Source: JAPHTQ01 sp050299175
GTDB lineage: Bacteria > Pseudomonadota > Gammaproteobacteria > Thiohalomonadales > Thiohalomonadaceae
DNA: 64,000 nucleotides
Direction of reading: 5' to 3'
Assembly (NCBI GenBank): GCA_050299175.1
Contig: JBNKVM010000020.1
Span: 1 to 64,000, forward strand
Numbering within the stretch: the stretch's first letter is position 1; every line of letters begins with the position of its first letter. Position numbers and translations under genes: made by a program. Shown piece after piece: positions 8,725 through 17,099 of this stretch. The notes under the pieces are model-generated. The model saw only the letters and a program-made list of their open reading frames with translations. It had not been told where the DNA came from and searched no databases.

Positions 8725-9747
8725 TCAGTTTTTGTCCTTGTCCACCAGTGCATTGGCGGTGATCCACGGCATCATGGAACGCAGACGCGAACCGACCTGC
8801 TCGATCTGGTGCGCGGCATTGTTACGACGCCATGCGGTCATCTCAGGGTAGTTGGACATCCCCTCAAGAATGAAGCGCTTGGCGTACTCGCCGTTCTGGA
8901 TGTTGGTAAGCGCTTCACGCATCGCCCAGCGGGATTCGTCGTTAATCACCTGCGGGCCGGTGACGTACTCACCATACTCGGCGTTGTTGGAGATGGAGTA
9001 GTTCATGTTGGCGATGCCGCCCTCGTACATCAGGTCGACGATCAGCTTCAGCTCGTGCAGACATTCGAAGTAGGCCATCTCCGGTGCATAACCGGCATCG
9101 ACCAGAGTTTCGAAACCGGCCTTAACCAGCTCAACAGCACCACCACAGAGAACAGCCTGCTCACCGAACAGGTCGGTTTCGGTCTCGTCCTTGAAGGTAG
9201 TTTCAATGATACCGGTACGACCACCGCCGACACCGGAGGCGTATGACAAAGCGATGTCTTTCGCCTTGCCAGAAGCGTCCTGGAATACGGCAATCAGGTC
9301 AGGGATACCGCCACCCTTGACGAACTCGGAACGCACGGTGTGGCCCGGTGCCTTGGGGGCAACCATGATGACATCCAGATCCGCACGCGGCACGACCTGG
9401 TTATAGTGAATCGAGAAACCATGGGCAAAGGCCAGTACACCGCCCTGCTTGATGTTCGGCTCGATCTCGTTCTTGTAGAGCTGCGACTGGAACTCGTCCG
9501 GGGTCAGGATCATGACCAGATCAGCATCCTTGACCGCTTCGCCGGTCTCTTTAACGGTCAGGCCCGCTTTCTCCGCCTTGGCAGCGGTGGTGGAGCCTTT
9601 ACGTAGACCGACGGTCACGTTAACGCCGGAATCCTTCAGGTTGTTGGCGTGGGCATGGCCCTGTGAACCGTAACCGATGATGGCAACCTTCATGCCCTGG
9701 ATGATGGAGAGGTCGCAATCTTTGTCGTAATAGATGTTAAGTGCCAT
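8725..9747 (-). CDS. ilvC: Ketol-acid reductoisomerase (NADP+)
   Basis: A 340-residue class I KARI that isomerises and reduces acetolactate to the dihydroxy acid in valine/isoleucine/leucine synthesis. The Rossmann loop GYGSQGHAHANNL is followed by GLRKGSTTAAKA, where basic and Ser residues favour NADPH. The C-terminal Mg-binding residues lie in the DLFGEQAVLCGG and FECLHELKLIVDLMYEGG segments. It is the third gene of ilvI-ilvH-ilvC, 37 bp after ilvH, and is closed by the hairpin at 8681-8707. Confidence 0.97.
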   Translation of the reverse strand: MALNIYYDKDCDLSIIQGMKVAIIGYGSQGHAHANNLKDSGVNVTVGLRKGSTTAAKAEKAGLTVKETGEAVKDADLVMILTPDEFQSQLYKNEIEPNIKQGGVLAFAHGFSIHYNQVVPRADLDVIMVAPKAPGHTVRSEFVKGGGIPDLIAVFQDASGKAKDIALSYASGVGGGRTGIIETTFKDETETDLFGEQAVLCGGAVELVKAGFETLVDAGYAPEMAYFECLHELKLIVDLMYEGGIANMNYSISNNAEYGEYVTGPQVINDESRWAMREALTNIQNGEYAKRFILEGMSNYPEMTAWRRNNAAHQIEQVGSRLRSMMPWITANALVDKDKN

Positions 9748-9784
9748 GAGCAGCTTCCTTTACACAATACTTGAATCAAAAAAG

Positions 9785-10279
9785 TTAAATAGTGAGCGCC
9801 TTCGCCCCGCGGGATATCCCGGTCACGCCGGAGCGGACCGTCTCGAGGATTTCACTCTCCTTGAGGGTGTCGATGAAGGCATCGAGTTTTTGTACATCAC
9901 CGGTCAGTTCGATGGTGTAGGTGGTGTCGGTCACATCGATGATGTTGCCACGAAAAATATCGGCCAGGCGTTTCAGCTCTTCACGCTGGTTAGCGGTGCT
10001 GGCCTTGACCTTGATGAGCATCATCTCCCGCTCGATGTGCGGTCCTTCGGTAAGGTCGAGCAATTTGACCACATCGATCAATTTGTTCAGTTGCTTGGTG
10101 ATCTGCTCAATGATCTCGTCGGAACCACGGGTGACCAGGGTCAGACGCGACAATGAGGCATCCTCGGTCGGGGCCACGCTAAGCGACTCGATGTTGTAAC
10201 CGCGAGCAGAAAAAAGCCCGGCCACGCGCGAGAGCGCACCCGCCTCGTTTTCCATCAGAATGGAGATAATGTGTCTCAT
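9785..10279 (-). CDS. ilvH: Acetolactate synthase small (regulatory) subunit
   Basis: A 164-residue subunit with an N-terminal ACT domain (residues ~1-80, MRHIISILMENEAGALSRV) and an ALS_ss C-terminal domain. It confers valine feedback inhibition on the catalytic subunit. The ATG overlaps the ilvI stop by 4 nt, so the two subunits are co-translated. The length matches the IlvH/IlvN class (~160). Confidence 0.96.
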   Translation of the reverse strand: MRHIISILMENEAGALSRVAGLFSARGYNIESLSVAPTEDASLSRLTLVTRGSDEIIEQITKQLNKLIDVVKLLDLTEGPHIEREMMLIKVKASTANQREELKRLADIFRGNIIDVTDTTYTIELTGDVQKLDAFIDTLKESEILETVRSGVTGISRGAKALTI

Positions 10280-11970
10280 ATCAGGATCATCTCATCGAGT
10301 CCTGCACCGGCAGGGACCATGGGATAAACGTTTTCTGTCGGATCGGTGAGGAAGTTCATGAAGACAAACCGGTCCTTCATTTTGAACGCCTCTTTCAATG
10401 CGTTCTCCACGTCTTCCGGTTTCTCGATCTGCATGCCGACATGTCCGTACGCCTCGGCCAGCTTAACGAAATCAGGCTGGGCCTCGACGTGTACCTGCGA
10501 ATAGCGCTCTTCGTAGAAGAACTCCTGCCACTGGCGCACCATGCCGAGATAGCCGTTATTCAGGCAGATAACCTTAATCGGCAGTCCGTACTGCATACAG
10601 GTAGCAAGTTCCTGGATGTTCATCTGCACACCGCCATCACCAACGATGCTGGCAACCTGCGCCTTGGGATGGGCCAACTGCACGCCCATCGCGGCGGGTA
10701 GGCCGAAGCCCATGGTACCGAGGCCACCGGAGTTGATCCAGCGACGGGGCTTGTCGAAACCGTAGAACTGCGCGGCCCACATCTGATGCTGACCCACATC
10801 CGAAGTGACAAATGCATCGCCCTTGGTCACTTTGTGCAAGGTCTCGAGCACGTGCTGCGGCTTGATCCGTTTGGCATTGCGGTCGAATTTCAGGCAATCC
10901 TTACCGCGCCACTGGTCGATTTGCTGCAGCCATTTGCCCAACGCCTCGGCATCGGCGCTACGGGAGGCCTCACCGATCATAGTCAGCATCGACTTCAGCA
11001 CCTCATCCACATCGCCAACGATGGGGACATCCACCTTGACGTTCTTGGAGATAGAGGCCGGGTCGATATCGATATGGATGATACGTGCGCTGGGCGCAAA
11101 TTTTTCGATCTTGCCGGTCACCCGGTCATCGAAACGGGCACCCACTGCGAGCAACAGGTCGCAATGTGAGATCGCCATATTGGCTTCATAGGTGCCGTGC
11201 ATCCCCAGCATGCCGAGGAACAGCTTGTCGCTGGCCGGGAAACCACCGAGACCCATAGAGGTATTGGTCACCGGGAAGCTGAGCTTGCGCGCCAGTTCGG
11301 TCAGGCTGCCGGCGGCATTGCCCTGCACCACCCCGCCACCGGTATAGATCACCGGGCGCTTGGCAGAAAGCAGCATATTGACCGCTTTCTTGATCTGTCC
11401 TCCATGCCCCTTCACTACCGGGTTGTAGGAACGCATGGAAACTTTCTTCGGATAGACGTAACGAGTGCGCTCAGCGGTGACATCCTTGGGGATGTCAACC
11501 ACCACCGGACCGGGACGGCCCGTCGTCGCAATGTAGAAGGCTTTCTTCAGGGTGATCGCCAGATCTTCAACTTTCTTTACCAGGAAGTTGTGCTTGACGC
11601 AGGGACGGGTGATACCGACCGAGTCGACTTCCTGGAAGGCGTCGTTGCCGATCAGGGTGGAGTTAACCTGTCCGGTGATGACCACCATCGGGATGGAATC
11701 CATGTAGGCAGTGGCAATACCGGTAACCGCATTGGTGGCGCCAGGACCGGAGGTAACCAGCACTACACCGGGCTTACCGGTGGAACGGGCGTAACCGTCC
11801 GCTGCGTGGGTGGCCGCCTGTTCGTGGCGCACCAGAATGTGCTGCACCTTGTCCTGCTTGTAGAGGGCGTCGTAGATATGCAACACAGCCCCGCCAGGAT
11901 AGCCAAAGAGGTGCTTTACCCCCTCGTCCTGGAGAAAACGTGCGATTATTTCGGCACCGGTCAATTCCAC
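10276..11970 (-). CDS. ilvI: Acetolactate synthase large (catalytic) subunit
   Basis: A 564-residue thiamine-diphosphate enzyme that makes acetolactate or acetohydroxybutyrate. The catalytic Glu is in VRHEQAATHAADGYAR (near residue 50), and the ThDP/Mg motif spans GDGGVQMNIQEL to LNNGYLG (near 440-470). The FAD-binding middle domain is present. The start is GTG at 11970 (VELTGAEII), with GGGAG about 11 nt upstream. It is preceded by a candidate leader peptide and attenuator hairpin (12001-12166). Confidence 0.96.
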   Translation of the reverse strand: MELTGAEIIARFLQDEGVKHLFGYPGGAVLHIYDALYKQDKVQHILVRHEQAATHAADGYARSTGKPGVVLVTSGPGATNAVTGIATAYMDSIPMVVITGQVNSTLIGNDAFQEVDSVGITRPCVKHNFLVKKVEDLAITLKKAFYIATTGRPGPVVVDIPKDVTAERTRYVYPKKVSMRSYNPVVKGHGGQIKKAVNMLLSAKRPVIYTGGGVVQGNAAGSLTELARKLSFPVTNTSMGLGGFPASDKLFLGMLGMHGTYEANMAISHCDLLLAVGARFDDRVTGKIEKFAPSARIIHIDIDPASISKNVKVDVPIVGDVDEVLKSMLTMIGEASRSADAEALGKWLQQIDQWRGKDCLKFDRNAKRIKPQHVLETLHKVTKGDAFVTSDVGQHQMWAAQFYGFDKPRRWINSGGLGTMGFGLPAAMGVQLAHPKAQVASIVGDGGVQMNIQELATCMQYGLPIKVICLNNGYLGMVRQWQEFFYEERYSQVHVEAQPDFVKLAEAYGHVGMQIEKPEDVENALKEAFKMKDRFVFMNFLTDPTENVYPMVPAGAGLDEMILI

Positions 11971-12000
11971 CTATGAGGGTCTCCCATCACTCCAAACGAA

Positions 12001-12025
12001 GAAAAACACCCGTGGGCACGGGCGT
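12001..12025 (-). terminator. Attenuator-type hairpin upstream of ilvI
   Basis: On the minus strand ACGCCCGT-GCCC-ACGGGTGT (12006-12025) is followed by TTTTTC. It lies 31 bp before the ilvI start codon and 30 bp after the stop of a leucine-rich leader ORF, the position expected for a transcription attenuator. I did not find a convincing antiterminator by eye. Confidence 0.7.
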
Positions 12026-12055
12026 TTGTGAATTGTGCTGTAAAAAAGGGGAAAA

Positions 12056-12166
12056 CTACTTGCAATCAGGCCAAAGGTCAAGCAATAACAGGGTTTTACG
12101 GCCACTACGCCATTTGGCGCACTTGTACTTGGGGGTAAATTGCCGATAATTGGCAATACGACTCAT
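12056..12166 (-). CDS. Candidate ilvI leader peptide (36 aa, four consecutive Leu codons)
   Basis: A short ORF starts at ATG 12166 and ends at TAG 12056. It contains four consecutive leucine codons of different types (CTG TTA TTG CTT), then Asp-Leu, 7 codons before its stop. The layout resembles the E. coli leu leader, which also carries a four-Leu run, and the ORF precedes a terminator hairpin and the ilvI gene. The ribosome binding site is weak (GGGA), and the N-terminal half (rich in Lys, Arg, Tyr) is not typical. The function is inferred from position and the Leu run only. Confidence 0.45.
   Translation of the reverse strand: MSRIANYRQFTPKYKCAKWRSGRKTLLLLDLWPDCK
12139..12157. promoter_or_regulatory. 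Inverted repeat ATTGCC-N7-GGCAAT in the divergent ilvI/DUF4124 region
   Basis: A perfect 6-bp dyad with a 7-bp A/T-rich centre lies between the two divergent genes and inside the candidate leader ORF. Its size fits a dimeric regulator site (for example LysR- or Lrp-like), but no factor can be named. Confidence 0.35.
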
Positions 12167-12204
12167 CTGTCCCGTCAACTTTAGCAATATCTGGTATCGG
12201 AGCT

Positions 12205-12642
12205 ATGGAAAAAAACCTGTTTAATAGATGGACTTTACTCGCGCTGGGACTGCTTGGCCTGACCCTAACCCTGCCCGCCCAAGCAGTCTCCCTCTACAAA
12301 TGGGTCGATGAGAATGGACGTGTCCACTATAGTCAGACCCCGCCCGATACCTCCGCTGCTCAATCCGAACAGATGCAACTGAAGGACAGTGATCCATATC
12401 AGTCAAAGCCGGAAGGAGAAGCTGCGGAGGAAGACAAAAACGCACCGAGCGTAACTAACGAAGCTGCCCAGGTCGTGGAGCGGCGCAAGAAAAACTGCGA
12501 AATTGCCAAGCAGAATATGGAAACCTTCCGGAATTCGGAAAAAATACAGCAGCCGGACGGCACCGTTGTCACACTCAGCCCTGAGATGCGTGATGCCAAG
12601 ATGAAAGAAGCGCAAGCAATGATCAACGCTTACTGCAACTAA
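12205..12642 (+). CDS. DUF4124 domain-containing exported protein
   Basis: A 145-residue protein with a Sec signal peptide (hydrophobic residues ~9-25, cleavage after AQA) followed directly by a DUF4124 motif, SLYKWVDENGRVHYSQTPP. The middle is polar and rich in Glu/Gln, and the C-terminus is a helical segment with two Cys. DUF4124 proteins are common in gammaproteobacterial envelopes but have no defined function. The gene runs with the MIF homologue 15 bp downstream. Confidence 0.85.
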   Translation: MEKNLFNRWTLLALGLLGLTLTLPAQAVSLYKWVDENGRVHYSQTPPDTSAAQSEQMQLKDSDPYQSKPEGEAAEEDKNAPSVTNEAAQVVERRKKNCEIAKQNMETFRNSEKIQQPDGTVVTLSPEMRDAKMKEAQAMINAYCN

Positions 12643-12657
12643 GCACAGCCCTATTTC

Positions 12658-13002
12658 ATGCCCTATCTGCTCATTCGCACTAGCAAACCTCTCAGGCAGG
12701 AAGAAAAACAGCAACTCCTGGCTAAGGGATCCGGATTAGTCGCCAGCTCGCTGGGCAAGTCTGAACGTTATGTGATGACTTCTATGGAGTGCGACGTAGC
12801 GATGCTGTTTGGTGGCCAAAATGAACCGTGTGCCTACCTGGAGTTGAAAAGCATCGGCCTCCCCGGCGATCACACCGCCGCCCTGTCTCTCTCCCTTTGT
12901 GGCCTCATTAGCGAAGAACTTGGCATCCCCACTGATCGGGTTTACATCGAATTCTCCGATGCGCCTGGACACATGTGGGGCTGGAACAATACTACTTTCT
13001 GA
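12658..13002 (+). CDS. MIF / phenylpyruvate tautomerase-like protein
   Basis: A 114-residue tautomerase-superfamily protein of the macrophage migration inhibitory factor type. Pro follows the initiator Met, giving the catalytic N-terminal proline after processing, and the C-terminal RVYIEFSDAPGHMWGWN matches MIF proteins. The length is normal for one trimer subunit. The physiological substrate in bacteria is unknown. It lies between the DUF4124 gene and proS on the same strand. Confidence 0.85.
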   Translation: MPYLLIRTSKPLRQEEKQQLLAKGSGLVASSLGKSERYVMTSMECDVAMLFGGQNEPCAYLELKSIGLPGDHTAALSLSLCGLISEELGIPTDRVYIEFSDAPGHMWGWNNTTF

Positions 13003-13105
13003 ATCTTCCTTCGTCATTAGATCTCGCCTTCGCTGTACTGGCGGGGGCCGCATTGTCTACAATGTCGCCTTTCTCCATACCGAATAAACCGGACGATAAA
13101 ACGCT

Positions 13106-14827
13106 ATGCGCGCTTCCCAGTATTTGATTGCCACTCTGAAGGAAACCCCGGCCGATGCCGAGATCATCAGTCACCAGCTAATGCTGCGGGCAGGCATGAT
13201 CCGAAAACTAGCCTCAGGCCTTTACACCTGGTTACCACTGGGTCTGCGAGTTTTGCGTAAGGTAGAAAAAATTGTCCGCGAGGAGATGGACCGTGCTGGC
13301 GCCCAGGAGGTGCTGATGCCTGCGGTACAGCCTGCAGAGCTGTGGCAGGAGTCGGGCCGCTGGGATGTGATGGGACCGGAGATGTTGCGCATGACCGACC
13401 GCCACAACCGCGAGTTCTGCTTCGGTCCGACTCACGAAGAGATCATCACCGATCTGATTCGCAATGAGCTGCAGAGCTACAAACAACTTCCGGCCAATTT
13501 CTATCAGATCCAGACCAAATTTCGCGATGAGCGCCGTCCCCGTTTCGGTGTGATGCGCGCCCGCGAATTCCTGATGAAGGACGCCTACTCCTTCCACCTG
13601 GACGAAGCATCGCTACAGCAAACCTATGAGGTGATGCACAACACCTACAGCCGCATCTTCAGCCGCCTCGGCCTCGACTTTCGCCCAGTGCTTGCCGATA
13701 CCGGCGCCATCGGCGGCAGTGGTTCCCACGAGTTCCATGTGATGGCCGACTCCGGCGAAGACGCCATCGCCTTTTCCAGTGACAGCGACTACGCCGCCAA
13801 TGTGGAAAAGGCCGAGGCACTGGCTCCACAGGGACCTCGCCCGGCAGCCAACGCCAGCATGACGAGCGTGGACACACCGGAACAACGCAGCATTGAAGAG
13901 GTTTCCACCTTCCTCAAGGTTTCGCCGCAGCAGACAGTGAAGACCTTGGTAGTGCTTGGTGCAAATGATAACGGCGAAGCGCAGGGCGTCGTCGCACTGG
14001 CATTGCGTGGCGATCACGAACTAAACGAGATCAAGGCTGCCAACCTACCAGGCGTATTCAGTCCGCTGACCCTTGCCAGCGACGAAGAGATTCTTACTGC
14101 CGTAGGTTGTAATCCCGGTTCCATCGGTCCGGTTGGCCTCAGCATCCCGCTCCTTGTCGACCGCGATGCTGCCCACTTGGCAGATTTCGTCTGTGGCGCT
14201 AACGAGGATGGCAAACACCTCACTGGGGTTAACTGGGGACGTGACCTCCCCGAACCGCAGATTGCTGACCTGCGCAACGTAGTCGAGGGCGATCCCAGTC
14301 CCGACGGCAAGGGTACCCTGACCATCAAGCGCGGTATCGAGGTTGGCCACATCTTCCAGTTGGGCAAAAAGTACAGTGATGCAATGCACGCCACGGTGCT
14401 GGACGAAAACGGCAAGTCAGTGGTGATGATTATGGGTTGCTACGGTATCGGCGTTTCCCGTGTGGTTGCCGCTGCTATCGAACAAAACCACGATGATAAA
14501 GGCATCATCTGGCCCGACCCTATCGCACCGTTCCAGATCGCGCTGCTGCCGATGAACATGCAGAAATCTGAGATGGTACGCGAAACCGCCGAGCGTCTTT
14601 ATACGGAACTGACCGAAGCCGGTTACGAAGTACTCTTCGACGACCGTGGTGAACGTCCCGGGGTGATGTTTGCTGACATGGAATTGATCGGCATCCCGCA
14701 CCGCATCGTCATCGGTGAGCGAGCGCTGAAAGAGGGGTGCGTAGAATACAAAGGACGGCGTGACGCGGAGAGCACTAACTTGCCGCTGGAAGGCCTACTG
14801 CAAACCCTGCAACAAAAGATCCGCTAA
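13106..14827 (+). CDS. proS: Prolyl-tRNA synthetase (bacterial type with editing domain)
   Basis: A 573-residue class II synthetase charging tRNA-Pro. Motif 2 is in FRDERRPRFGVMRAREF and motif 3 in GCYGIGVSRVVAA. The insertion (editing) domain occupies roughly residues 225-410 between motifs 2 and 3, followed by the C-terminal anticodon-binding domain. The length fits the bacterial-type enzyme (~570). A TACAAT sequence at 13058-13063 is a possible -10 box. The stop codon overlaps the convergent rhombosortase gene by 4 bp. Confidence 0.97.
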   Translation: MRASQYLIATLKETPADAEIISHQLMLRAGMIRKLASGLYTWLPLGLRVLRKVEKIVREEMDRAGAQEVLMPAVQPAELWQESGRWDVMGPEMLRMTDRHNREFCFGPTHEEIITDLIRNELQSYKQLPANFYQIQTKFRDERRPRFGVMRAREFLMKDAYSFHLDEASLQQTYEVMHNTYSRIFSRLGLDFRPVLADTGAIGGSGSHEFHVMADSGEDAIAFSSDSDYAANVEKAEALAPQGPRPAANASMTSVDTPEQRSIEEVSTFLKVSPQQTVKTLVVLGANDNGEAQGVVALALRGDHELNEIKAANLPGVFSPLTLASDEEILTAVGCNPGSIGPVGLSIPLLVDRDAAHLADFVCGANEDGKHLTGVNWGRDLPEPQIADLRNVVEGDPSPDGKGTLTIKRGIEVGHIFQLGKKYSDAMHATVLDENGKSVVMIMGCYGIGVSRVVAAAIEQNHDDKGIIWPDPIAPFQIALLPMNMQKSEMVRETAERLYTELTEAGYEVLFDDRGERPGVMFADMELIGIPHRIVIGERALKEGCVEYKGRRDAESTNLPLEGLLQTLQQKIR

Positions 14828-15429
14828 AAATGGACAAAGCGCCGACGCCAGTGGCGTCGGCTCAGTAACAACGATACCAATACCCCACCGCCAATCGCAC
14901 CATAGAGATGGGCGTTAACAATCACCTTGCCGCCAGCAGTTGCCTCACTGCCGGGCATAGGCCCTGCGAATTGTTCCCAGCCCAGCTTTGCCAGAGTCAC
15001 CAGTAGAAGATAAATCCCTTCACGCTGACCGTTGATCGCGAGTAACAGGGCTCCACCTAGCAGAAACCCATGCAGCACACCGGAGAGGCCGACATACCAG
15101 CGCACCTGTGGGTCGAATATCCAGAGACCAGCGCTAACGCACAGCGCAGAAAAAAGCAGCAGCAGTAACCAGCCACGTGGGTTCAACGCATCACCAACCA
15201 GTAATTGCAATAGCATCAGACCGGCCAGATTGAGCAACAGATGCGACCAGCCAAGATGCGTCAGATGAGCGGTAAACACTCGCCAATATTCGTCCCCGGC
15301 AATAGCCGCACGATCGTAGCGCAACCACTGGGCCGCCGTTTCGCCGCCCAGCATAATGGCAATTACCAGCAGCGCCAGCAGCAGCGGCAACCACCAGTTT
15401 GCAAGATCCAGTCGTCTAAAGACTTGCAT
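14824..15429 (-). CDS. rrtA: Rhombosortase-like rhomboid family intramembrane protease
   Basis: A 201-residue, about six-pass membrane protein. The catalytic Ser is in YVGLSGVLHG and the His in VNAHLYGAIGG, and HLTHLGWSHLLLNLAGL is the usual rhomboid N-terminal signature. The small size and pattern fit rhombosortases, which process proteins with a GlyGly-CTERM tail at the inner membrane. No protein visible in this window carries such a tail, so the substrates must be elsewhere. Its 3' end overlaps proS by 4 bp (convergent). Confidence 0.82.
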   Translation of the reverse strand: MQVFRRLDLANWWLPLLLALLVIAIMLGGETAAQWLRYDRAAIAGDEYWRVFTAHLTHLGWSHLLLNLAGLMLLQLLVGDALNPRGWLLLLLFSALCVSAGLWIFDPQVRWYVGLSGVLHGFLLGGALLLAINGQREGIYLLLVTLAKLGWEQFAGPMPGSEATAGGKVIVNAHLYGAIGGGVLVSLLLSRRHWRRRFVHF

Positions 15430-15485
15430 TCATCCACCCAAAGGGCAAAGATTTAAATGTTGCATGGTGTCACGGAAAGCGATCA

Positions 15486-16055
15486 ATGTCCCGACAAGCA
15501 TTAAAAATGTTCTGCCTGCTAACGGCGCTTCTCTGGCTCACGCCTGTAGAGGCAGAACAGCACGTCGATCCACTGCTAAAACAACGGTTGATAGAGGCAC
15601 TGGCGGAGCATGAGAGTTTCGCTGATCGCTACGACGCCGAGGTCTGGCTGACCGATATGTCGCAACGCCTCAGCAACACCATCCCCAATGAGAAAAAGCG
15701 GCTCAGCATGCTCAGACATATCCATGCCGAAGCCAACCGTGCAAAACTACCCGTCGAACTGGTACTGGCAGTAATTCAGGTGGAGAGTAATTTCGATCGT
15801 TTCGCCATCTCCAATGCAGGGGCACGAGGCCTGATGCAGGTGATGCCGTTCTGGCTCAAGGAGCTAAAACAACCCGAGGCCAATCTGTTCAACGTCGAAA
15901 CCAATCTGCGTTTTGGCTGTACGATTCTGCGCTACTACCTGGATATGGAAAAGGGCAACCGTACCCGTGCATTGGCTCGCTATAACGGTAGTCTTAACAG
16001 CTTCAAATATCCCAACAGGGTTTATGCAGCACTGAGGGAACGCTGGTATCGCTAA
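15486..16055 (+). CDS. Lytic transglycosylase (SLT domain), exported
   Basis: A 189-residue periplasmic protein with a signal peptide (residues ~1-23, ending VEA) and an SLT domain at about 90-185. The catalytic Glu is in VIQVESNFD, followed by GARGLMQVMPFW and later LARYNGS. Such enzymes cleave peptidoglycan with 1,6-anhydro product formation. The domain is minimal, with an extra N-terminal helical region. It stands alone and is convergent with acylphosphatase, with one base between them. Confidence 0.88.
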   Translation: MSRQALKMFCLLTALLWLTPVEAEQHVDPLLKQRLIEALAEHESFADRYDAEVWLTDMSQRLSNTIPNEKKRLSMLRHIHAEANRAKLPVELVLAVIQVESNFDRFAISNAGARGLMQVMPFWLKELKQPEANLFNVETNLRFGCTILRYYLDMEKGNRTRALARYNGSLNSFKYPNRVYAALRERWYR

Positions 16056-16056
16056 A

Positions 16057-16332
16057 TTACGCAGTAGTAAAGGTCTTCGGTAACGACTGCGGAAGCGCAA
16101 CTTCGCGACACACCACATCGGTAACACTCGCAGCAGGCGGTCCCTGCCATAACCACTGCTGTAATGCTTCTACTGCGTCCTGCTCACCGCAGGCCAGCAC
16201 TTCGACTCTGCCGTCATCCAGATTTCTGGCATAACCGCTCAGGCCAAGTTGCTCCGCCTGACGACGGGTGGAACCGCGATACCAGACTCCCTGCACCCGG
16301 CCGGAAACATAGCAGTGCAGACAAATGGTCAC
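16057..16332 (-). CDS. Acylphosphatase
   Basis: A 91-residue enzyme hydrolysing acyl phosphates. The phosphate-binding loop GRVQGVWYRGSTRRQAEQLG carries the catalytic Arg, and the catalytic Asn is in GYARNLDDGRVEV. The start overlaps the stop of the efflux adaptor gene by 4 bp, so it is the last gene of a TolC-adaptor-acylphosphatase operon. A functional link to efflux is not known. Confidence 0.93.
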   Translation of the reverse strand: MTICLHCYVSGRVQGVWYRGSTRRQAEQLGLSGYARNLDDGRVEVLACGEQDAVEALQQWLWQGPPAASVTDVVCREVALPQSLPKTFTTA

Positions 16333-17099
16333 GGTAGACTGACGCTCGCTGCCACCCCAGGGATCAACGGCTGCTCAGTGGCAAAAATCACCTCCACCGT
16401 GTTGTCCGTTTGGGCAGAACTTCCATAACCGATATGGGCATCCAGTTTAACGGCCTCGACAACCCCCTGGTAACGCTTACCCTGGCACTCCACGTTGACC
16501 TTTGTCCCTGGTGGGAGCTTTGCAAGATCCTCCGGCGACACAGCAAAACGAACCAGCATTTCCTTAGCCGAAGCCACGACCAACATCGGTTCTGCACGTA
16601 ATTGATTCATCACCGTCTGCGCAGGCTGCACTTTTCGATCAAGGATGATCGCATCGAAAGGCGCCACAAGCTGACTATCGTTCAACTCTTCTTCTGCTGA
16701 TACCAGCGCAGCCCGGGCCTGTTGAAAAGTGGCATCGGCGTCGGCAAACGCCAGCTTGGCAAGATTCAGATCATGATCGGCCAACAGGGTACGGTCATAG
16801 AGTTCCTGCGAACGGTCCAGCTCACGCTGTGCTTCTTCGCGCAGCAGTGTGGCATGTTGCTGTACCGATTTGGCCTCCTCCACCCTGGCGCGTCGTGCTT
16901 CCTGCTCCAGTTGCAGCAAAACCGTTTTTTCCTTTACCCGTTCACCAGTTCGCACCAGCACACGCCCGATGCTCCCGCTTGCAGGAGTGCTCATCTCCGT
17001 GCGACGTGCCCAATCAAGCACACCATCCCAGGCAGCCATCGCACTTGTCGAAGCAAACAATGCACACAACAACACACTGCCCTTGATTGCCGTTTTCAT
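16329..17099 (-). CDS. Periplasmic adaptor (membrane fusion) protein of an efflux system
   Basis: A 256-residue protein with a signal peptide (ending SAMA), a split lipoyl/barrel-sandwich domain (the GSIGRVLVRTGERVKEKTVL half and the later VAPFDAIILDRKV half), an alpha-hairpin coiled coil at ~75-145 and a beta-barrel toward the C-terminus. It should bridge an inner-membrane pump and the TolC-like channel encoded just upstream (4-bp overlap). No RND, ABC or MFS pump gene is adjacent. It is shorter than typical RND adaptors (350-400) and lacks much of a membrane-proximal domain. Confidence 0.87.
   Translation of the reverse strand: MKTAIKGSVLLCALFASTSAMAAWDGVLDWARRTEMSTPASGSIGRVLVRTGERVKEKTVLLQLEQEARRARVEEAKSVQQHATLLREEAQRELDRSQELYDRTLLADHDLNLAKLAFADADATFQQARAALVSAEEELNDSQLVAPFDAIILDRKVQPAQTVMNQLRAEPMLVVASAKEMLVRFAVSPEDLAKLPPGTKVNVECQGKRYQGVVEAVKLDAHIGYGSSAQTDNTVEVIFATEQPLIPGVAASVSLP

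Noticed and set aside
11197..11976. 259-codon plus-strand frame opposite ilvI
   Set aside because: Antisense shadow; composition is typical of complement reading and no start signal is seen.
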